A stretch of 48,317 bases of DNA from Anaerolineae bacterium (lineage in GTDB: Bacteria > Chloroflexota > Anaerolineae > Anaerolineales > UBA4823), in NCBI GenBank assembly GCA_003130835.1, contig QEXX01000049.1, positions 1 through 48,317 of the forward strand, given 5' to 3'. Position 1 is the first letter of the stretch. Every line of letters begins with the position of its first letter. A program made the position numbers and the translations under genes. The notes below the pieces were generated by a model. The model did no database searches, was not told where the DNA came from, and saw nothing but the letters and a program-made list of their open reading frames with translations. Positions 43,473-48,317 of the stretch are shown here, one piece after another.

Positions 43473-44500
43473 GTGGCTTTGCTTTTTCGCTCGCAAAGCG
43501 CAATCGAGGTTTCAGTTTCCATTGCTCTTGGTGGCTGTGGGTCTTGGCTTTGGGGATGCTCCTTTGCGGGTGTGCCCTGCCCAGCCCGGCGAATGTCCCA
43601 ACCCCTTATCCCAGCGAGGTGCTCCCGACCCTGATCGCCCAAACCGTTCAAGCACGCCGTACCGAACAAGCTCAACGGATACCAAGCGGCGCTAGCCAGC
43701 AAGCTGAACGAACTCAAGCGCCTTCAGAAATTCCCCTCACCTCCCCCACTGCAACCCAAACACCGACCGTAACCCACACCCCTCGCCCTGAGCAGCTCAT
43801 CCCCCTAGCGGTTACCCCGCCTTCGCAGGCGGCGGTGTCCAACGCCCTCATTCAGATCAACCGCCCTGGGCCTTATTCCAAGGTCGTTTCACCCATCTCT
43901 CTTCAGGCAGTTCTCAAGCCAGGCAAAGGGAAACAGGTGCAAATTGAATTGTTTGGCGAAGATCGACGGGTGCTGGTACGCCTGATCCAACCCATTGTTT
44001 GGATCGATCAGAGCGGTTTTGCTCGGTTGTATAAAGACATCCCTTTCGAGATTCCAGGCGTAGCCGAAGCAGCCTGGCTGACCCTCTCGGTCACCGATGA
44101 CCTTGGGCGGGTCACAGCGGTGAATTCTACCCCCTTGATCCTCCTCTCGATCGGCGAGTCCGACATCATCCCGGCCGTGGATTTCCGTACGCCGATTTTG
44201 ATTCAACAACCCCGACCCAACGCCTTAATTCAAGGCAAAAAAGTCATTGCCAGCGGATTGGTGCGCAGCGGGGGTGACACTTACTTGATGATTCAATTGT
44301 GGGATCCCACAGGGAAGGTGTTGGGCCAGCGGGTGACCAACACGCAGCCTGCTGAAGAACTCGGCTTTAGCTCCTTTAATACTGAAGTGCCTTACACCAT
44401 AACCGAACCAACCCCTGCGCTATTGGTTGTCTGGCAAGGGGTTGGCAGCCTAAGCAACATCCTTTACCTTTCTAGTGTCGAAGTGCTGCTTAGCCCGTAA
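43469..44500 (+). CDS. Lipoprotein with tandem Ig-like repeats
   Basis: 343 residues from the ATG overlapping the regulator stop. The signal peptide has W-L-W-V-L-A-L-G-M and lipobox L-C-G-C (Cys35). A Thr/Pro/Gln linker (about 40-115) is followed by two beta-rich repeats, each beginning with I-x-x-P-x-P-x-x (I-N-R-P-G-P-Y-S near 125 and I-Q-Q-P-R-P-N-A near 245). The repeats resemble the Gmad2-like Ig fold of envelope and germination proteins. Function unknown; probably anchored outside the membrane. Confidence 0.68.
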   Translation: MSGFAFSLAKRNRGFSFHCSWWLWVLALGMLLCGCALPSPANVPTPYPSEVLPTLIAQTVQARRTEQAQRIPSGASQQAERTQAPSEIPLTSPTATQTPTVTHTPRPEQLIPLAVTPPSQAAVSNALIQINRPGPYSKVVSPISLQAVLKPGKGKQVQIELFGEDRRVLVRLIQPIVWIDQSGFARLYKDIPFEIPGVAEAAWLTLSVTDDLGRVTAVNSTPLILLSIGESDIIPAVDFRTPILIQQPRPNALIQGKKVIASGLVRSGGDTYLMIQLWDPTGKVLGQRVTNTQPAEELGFSSFNTEVPYTITEPTPALLVVWQGVGSLSNILYLSSVEVLLSP

Positions 44501-44519
44501 GGGAGAAGGGGCAACAGGG

Positions 44520-46207
44520 TTGACAGGATCGGGAAGAGAAGAGACACTTTGCGATGCTCGAAGGGAAAAATGGCTAACTCCGCTCTTCTTCGTGATTGCC
44601 ATCGGTTATGTGACGATCGGCGTTTTCCCCTTTGCGCCAATGGAAAGCGATGGCAATCATATTGCTAACGGGGTGCATCAGATGCTGCTCCAAGCACCCT
44701 CAAAAAATCCCTTTTCCTATCGCTATGAAGCCCAAAGCGGCACCTATTGGCTCATCTATGGATTATCGAAGATCAGCAGCCTCCAGCCATTGGATGCCTT
44801 CTGTCTGCTCAGCGCGCTGAGCGCTCTCGTCTTTCTCTTGGGCGCCTCCCTCAGCCTGGCTCGATTAACGGGGGAGGATTTTGCTTTAGTCGGCTTAATG
44901 CTGTTAGCATTTCAAGAGGTGTGGACAAACGCCTTTTATGCCAATAGCAATATCCTCGCGGGTGCGTTTCTGTTCAGTGGTTTTCTTGTCGCTATTGATC
45001 GTAAAACCATCCGCGCCTTGATTCTTGCCGGCGTATTGTTAGGTCTGAGCGTTTGGATGCGCTTCGATGCTGTTTTAATGTTTGCGGTGTTACCCTTGCT
45101 GATCGGTGGTAAATCCTGGCGCGAAATAGGTTTAAAAACCTTTCTGATTGCAAGTTTGGCTGCGGTTATTGTCCTGATCGCTTTGTGCCTGAGCAATGTG
45201 AGTCTTAGCGAGATTCTGCTCAGTTCTCAGCGTCATTTTCAGTTGAGAGCGGCACCACCCCTGGCTTGGGCATTCCCTGGCTAGGGGACTCCAATGTAAA
45301 AAGCCACTTGGCCTACTTTTCGTTCTTTAGTCTAGCTTTGCTCGGGCTGGGTTTGATCCATATCTTGTTATCCAAAGACTGGAAAGCCATCGGATTGTTC
45401 AGTTTGGGAACGTTGCCGTTGTACTTGACTTATCTCGGCGATCTGACAACCCCAAAGTATTTACTGTATGCAACCCCCTTCTTTGGCTTTCTCGCCATAA
45501 AGGGATGGCGTTTTGTGTTGGAACGTTCAAAGAAAGGTCGAATGGCATGGATGGTATTGCTTGGTCTGCTGTTGATCGGGCAATATGGATTGGGGCTCCG
45601 CTTACGCTTTGCATCCAAGCCTTATTATTACCGTGCTGATCCCACCATAGCCAACCTATTCAAGGTTCGGTTACCCCTGAATAGCGTTGATGAGCTTTCT
45701 CTCGTGATTGGCGCCGGCGCAAGGATCTCCACCGTCGATCGCGATCGCCTCTTTTCCGGTATCCTCTATGCTCCCTGGATGTGGCATTCGCAGAAGATTG
45801 AACTCAATAGGGCGTTAAGTCAGCTTGCTGAACAGCTCGACCAGAGCCAGCAAAAACCGGTGGTTGTGTTGGTTGATGAAGACGACCCTCTGCAACAAAT
45901 GCTCATTTTTCTCTTTCGTTTCGGTTACCGCTGTGAGCAATCCTCGCTGCGCGAACGCTACGTTTATCCGTGTCAACAAGGTTCTGGTCAACGAGTGATT
46001 TTGATGGATATTCGAGAAAACTTGCCACGTCAGGCAGCGGTGTTTGAAGAAAATTTAGCCGAAGCGCACGTGCAGCATTTCTTTTTTGTGGTAACGGCGC
46101 CTTGGCAAGAATATCTCATCGATCAGCATTTTCTCAGCCACCCGCACTGGCAGGTGAAAAAGCTCAACTTCCTAGTCTATGAATTCAGTTCATCGATCTC
46201 CCCTTAA
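44520..46207 (+). pseudogene. GT-C (PMT/ArnT-like) membrane glycosyltransferase split by a -1 frameshift
   Basis: The first frame begins near the TTG at 44520 (start unsure; AGGGG upstream) and stops at 45284. The second frame is open from about 45209 to 46207. A single shift after the TTT codon at 45237-45239, in a 4-T run, joins ...S-S-Q-R-H-F to S-V-E-S-G-T-T-P-G-L-G-I-P-W-L-G-D without any stop. The joined protein (~560 residues) has an N-terminal membrane helix, the M-E-S-D-G luminal acidic motif near residue 40, about ten helices, and a soluble C-terminal domain. It may be a recent mutation, a sequencing error or a programmed shift. GT-C enzymes use lipid-linked sugars. Confidence 0.72.
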
Positions 46208-46235
46208 CCCCTCGAGGTGAGGGGCTAAGGGGGAG
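46198..46235. terminator. Bidirectional hairpin between converging genes
   Basis: CTCCCCTTA-A-CCCCTC / GAGGGG-C-TAAGGGGGAG with loop GAGGT; one A-C mismatch and one bulged G. The glycosyltransferase stop codon lies in the left arm. It sits between the rightward glycosyltransferase and the leftward lipoprotein gene. Confidence 0.55.
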
Positions 46236-46254
46236 CAGGATAAGCAACGGCTGT

Positions 46255-47601
46255 TTAGGGTGTTTCAGTGGGCAGCGGGATTACGGTGGGGATGCCGGTT
46301 TGGGTCGCAGTGGGTGTCGGGCTAACAGTCACGGTTGGGGTGGGTGTGTCCACTGGGACACCCGTTGCTGTTGCGGTCGGGGTGGGTGTCTTGGTAGGTA
46401 AAACGCCGCCGCTGCGCACCGATGGAACAAACCAGAAGGCATTGGGGGTACCGTCCTTGGCGTTGTTGGTCACTGTCAAAATGAACTTGACCTGCTTATC
46501 TGCCAAAGCGCTGAGATCGATATCGATCAGGGTCGTTTTGCCGTCGTTGGTTTCGTACCACTCACCCAGCGTTTGGGCGTTGTTGCCCGGCACCTGATAT
46601 TGCAGGGTAAAGGTGACTTTACAACTCGGGCTTTGGTCGAGGCAGCCGATTTCGGCAATAAAGTGATCGCCGTTTTTGATCTTGAAAGCCGGATAGACGC
46701 CCTGAATCCAGCTCCCTTTCGTTTTGGGAGGGCGCGTCCACAACGTGGGTTCATTCTCCTGTCGATTGCCTTCGAATTTGGGTTTGCCGAGGAAAATGAC
46801 CGAACCGTTGGCGCTTTTGCTGTTGCCGGGGCAAGGTAAGTCGCCGGCATTGCTTTTCCAACTTGCCAAGCACATGGCGGTGGCAAGGTCAAAGCGGTAG
46901 TCGGCAATCGGTTTGAGTACGCTAATTTTGATTGAAAGGGGCGTTTTGCCTCCCGCACCGACGCCAAAGAGTTTATCATTTTCGTTGGCTAACATCCAAT
47001 AACTCTGGTAATTGCCGGCCTTGGCCGGGGCCGTCAATTCAACGGCGATATCCACCACTTCGCCTGGGGAGACCCGTCCATTGAAGGGATAGATTTTTTT
47101 GACGCCCATCTCTGTACCATCGACGAAACGCAAGGCATAATTTTTCGTCCAAGCACAGCTACCGATGTTTTTCACGCGCCAGATTTTGGTGAAGGAACTC
47201 TCAGCAGGCAAGAGGGTGCCATCGGCGACGGTCATATCGGCGATAAACTGTGCTAGGTCACAGGCAACGCTGGGTGGAGCGGCCGTTGGAGGCGGTGGAG
47301 GAGCCGGCGAAGTAATCACAATGGGCGGGATGGGGGTAGGGCTGGGCAAGGGGGTAAAGGTGGCAATCTCTGGGGTAGGAAAAAGCGGCGTGGGGCTGGC
47401 TTGAATTGGCTTTGACATCTCGGTCAGCATCGCCACCGCAGTTTGACCAGCAAGCTCGGTGATCATGGCTTGCACCGTTGCGGCGGCTTGGGTATAGATT
47501 GCGCCTGGGTCTTCTGTCACCACAGCACGGCTGGGAATACGACAAGCTAAGACACTTAGGGTGATCAGCAATAGCATTAAGGGAAAGCGTAGACGCTTCA
47601 T
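46255..47601 (-). CDS. Lipoprotein with NBR1-type Ig-like domain
   Basis: 448 residues. The lipobox is S-V-L-A-C (Cys20). A helical segment (30-65) and a Thr/Pro linker precede the NBR1-type Ig-like domain (about 113-225): K-I-W-R-V-K-N-I-G-S-C-A-W-T with its two Trp, and G-N-Y-Q-S-Y-W-M-L. A Cys-bearing beta domain follows (about 235-400), then a 45-residue Thr/Pro tail. NBR1 Ig-like domains were described in autophagy receptors and occur in bacterial surface proteins; the role here is unknown. GGAGG lies before the ATG. It follows a paralogous gene after eleven bases. Confidence 0.8.
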   Translation of the reverse strand: MKRLRFPLMLLLITLSVLACRIPSRAVVTEDPGAIYTQAAATVQAMITELAGQTAVAMLTEMSKPIQASPTPLFPTPEIATFTPLPSPTPIPPIVITSPAPPPPPTAAPPSVACDLAQFIADMTVADGTLLPAESSFTKIWRVKNIGSCAWTKNYALRFVDGTEMGVKKIYPFNGRVSPGEVVDIAVELTAPAKAGNYQSYWMLANENDKLFGVGAGGKTPLSIKISVLKPIADYRFDLATAMCLASWKSNAGDLPCPGNSKSANGSVIFLGKPKFEGNRQENEPTLWTRPPKTKGSWIQGVYPAFKIKNGDHFIAEIGCLDQSPSCKVTFTLQYQVPGNNAQTLGEWYETNDGKTTLIDIDLSALADKQVKFILTVTNNAKDGTPNAFWFVPSVRSGGVLPTKTPTPTATATGVPVDTPTPTVTVSPTPTATQTGIPTVIPLPTETP

Positions 47602-47612
47602 TTTTCCTCCAT

Positions 47613-48317
47613 TTACTCCAATAACCAGTAGGCGATCTCTTCAACGAATACTTTGAATGGATTCGACTCAGCGGCTGCAATGAACAAGCCAAACCGCCCT
47701 TTGAGATAGGTGTTATCGTAAATTTCGGTGAGCAGGATGTTGTTGGCATACAACTTCAGGGTCGAACCGTTTGCCCAAACGCCCAAGCGGTTGGTTTGGT
47801 TGGCGCCACTCAAGATCGCCGCAGAAGCCGTCCATTCTTGCAGGGGGGCATAGTTTGTTCCGTCCCACTTATAGATGCGGTAACGGCCTTCGCAGGAGAA
47901 GCCATAGACATAACCGGCATTGGGGTTTGGAGCGCGAAAGAGCAGTCCATAGCGGTCTTTGCCATTGCATGGCTCGCCAGTGCGGAATTCGACTTCCATG
48001 TAAAAATCCTGAAGGGCAGCATGGGTGGCTAAGCCCCATTCCTCGCGACCGCCTGGGGTGGCTTCCATGATCAAGGCGCCGTTTTTGACTTTAAACTCGG
48101 TATTTGCGGTCTGCAATAGATACCAATTGTTGGCATTTTTGAACGTATCTCGCCAAGTCGGCGCACCTAAGTCCAGATCGCTGACCGTCTCGGAGACTAC
48201 AATACGCACCCAAAAAGGTTTATCGGCTTTTTCGCCGATGCCAAAGCGGCTGCCATCGGCACTCTTCAACATCCATTGTCCCTGATATTGGCCGCTTTCG
48301 GACGGGGCTGTCATCTC
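47613..48317 (-). CDS. Secreted protein, NBR1-like domain end plus concanavalin-like domain (5' end outside the window)
   Basis: At least 234 residues are visible; the frame is open to the right edge (GAG is the outermost codon) and the ATG at 48314 is unlikely to be the start. The first ~30 residues match the end of the NBR1-type domain of the next gene (S-G-Q-Y-Q-G-Q-W-M-L versus A-G-N-Y-Q-S-Y-W-M-L). The rest (~50-230) is beta-rich with D-F-Y-M-E-V-E-F and L-L-F-R-A-P, fitting a concanavalin/LamG-like fold seen in sugar-binding or DUF1080-type modules. It ends at 47613 and probably shares a transcript with the lipoprotein. Confidence 0.72.
   Translation of the reverse strand, partial: EMTAPSESGQYQGQWMLKSADGSRFGIGEKADKPFWVRIVVSETVSDLDLGAPTWRDTFKNANNWYLLQTANTEFKVKNGALIMEATPGGREEWGLATHAALQDFYMEVEFRTGEPCNGKDRYGLLFRAPNPNAGYVYGFSCEGRYRIYKWDGTNYAPLQEWTASAAILSGANQTNRLGVWANGSTLKLYANNILLTEIYDNTYLKGRFGLFIAAAESNPFKVFVEEIAYWLLE

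Overview
The window reads as a chromosomal segment of a Gram-positive-like, probably anaerobic and possibly thermophilic member of the Chloroflexota (Anaerolineae type). This is an inference from content. It has moderately high GC, many lipoproteins and secreted proteins with Thr/Pro-rich linkers, a sigma factor paired with a DUF5667 protein, a coenzyme F420 operon with a separate nitroreductase, NBR1-type Ig-like domains in lipoproteins, and Tad-type pseudopilin genes. No rRNA, tRNA, CRISPR array, transposase or phage gene is visible.

Layout. 1-3006 (minus): TadE-like / VWA-containing TadG-like / TadE-like gene set, entering from beyond the left edge. 3211-4895 (minus): ECF-type sigma factor and DUF5667 membrane protein. 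5456-8748 (plus): F420 operon cofE, a pyrophosphatase-like/nitroreductase fusion, cofD and cofC, followed by ppc (PEP carboxylase). 11737-13957 (minus): MFS exporter, methylglyoxal synthase and an FtsB/DivIC-like protein. 14143-23300 (minus): ferredoxin CooF, CO dehydrogenase CooS and a six-subunit energy-converting [NiFe] hydrogenase. Together these encode CO oxidation to CO2 with electrons passed to protons and coupled ion translocation. 23510-25675 (plus): Spinster-like MFS transporter and DegV. 25.7-26.2 kb and 29.3-29.7 kb: two arrays of a structured 90-100 bp intergenic repeat, in the same orientation, bracketing a DNA methyltransferase, a Roadblock/V4R pair and a polyprenol-phosphate mannosyltransferase-like gene. 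29712-34165: rsmA, LCP ligase, sugar-phosphate transferase and a polysaccharide flippase. 34321-38618 (minus): molybdenum hydroxylase operon plus NUDIX, preceded by a structured 5' leader. 39007-40164 (minus): BMP-type lipoprotein. 40604-46207 (plus): phosphoglycerate dehydrogenase-like enzyme, M32 carboxypeptidase, response regulator, lipoprotein and a frameshifted glycosyltransferase. 46255 to the right edge (minus): two tandem NBR1-Ig-like secreted proteins.

How genes work together. CooF carries electrons from CooS to the membrane hydrogenase, whose antiporter-like subunits can turn CO oxidation into an ion gradient. CofC, CofD and CofE build F420, and the nitroreductase probably reduces the dehydro intermediate of the PEP route. 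The pyrophosphatase-like domain fused to it may be linked to the PPi made by CofC. The Mo hydroxylase, NUDIX and the nearby BMP lipoprotein suggest purine or heterocycle use.

The strongest leads for new biology are the pyrophosphatase-like/nitroreductase fusion, the switch-like leader of the Mo hydroxylase operon, the fused double antiporter subunit of the CO-linked hydrogenase, the ribosome-binding site displayed in a hairpin loop before cooF, and the covarying repeat arrays.
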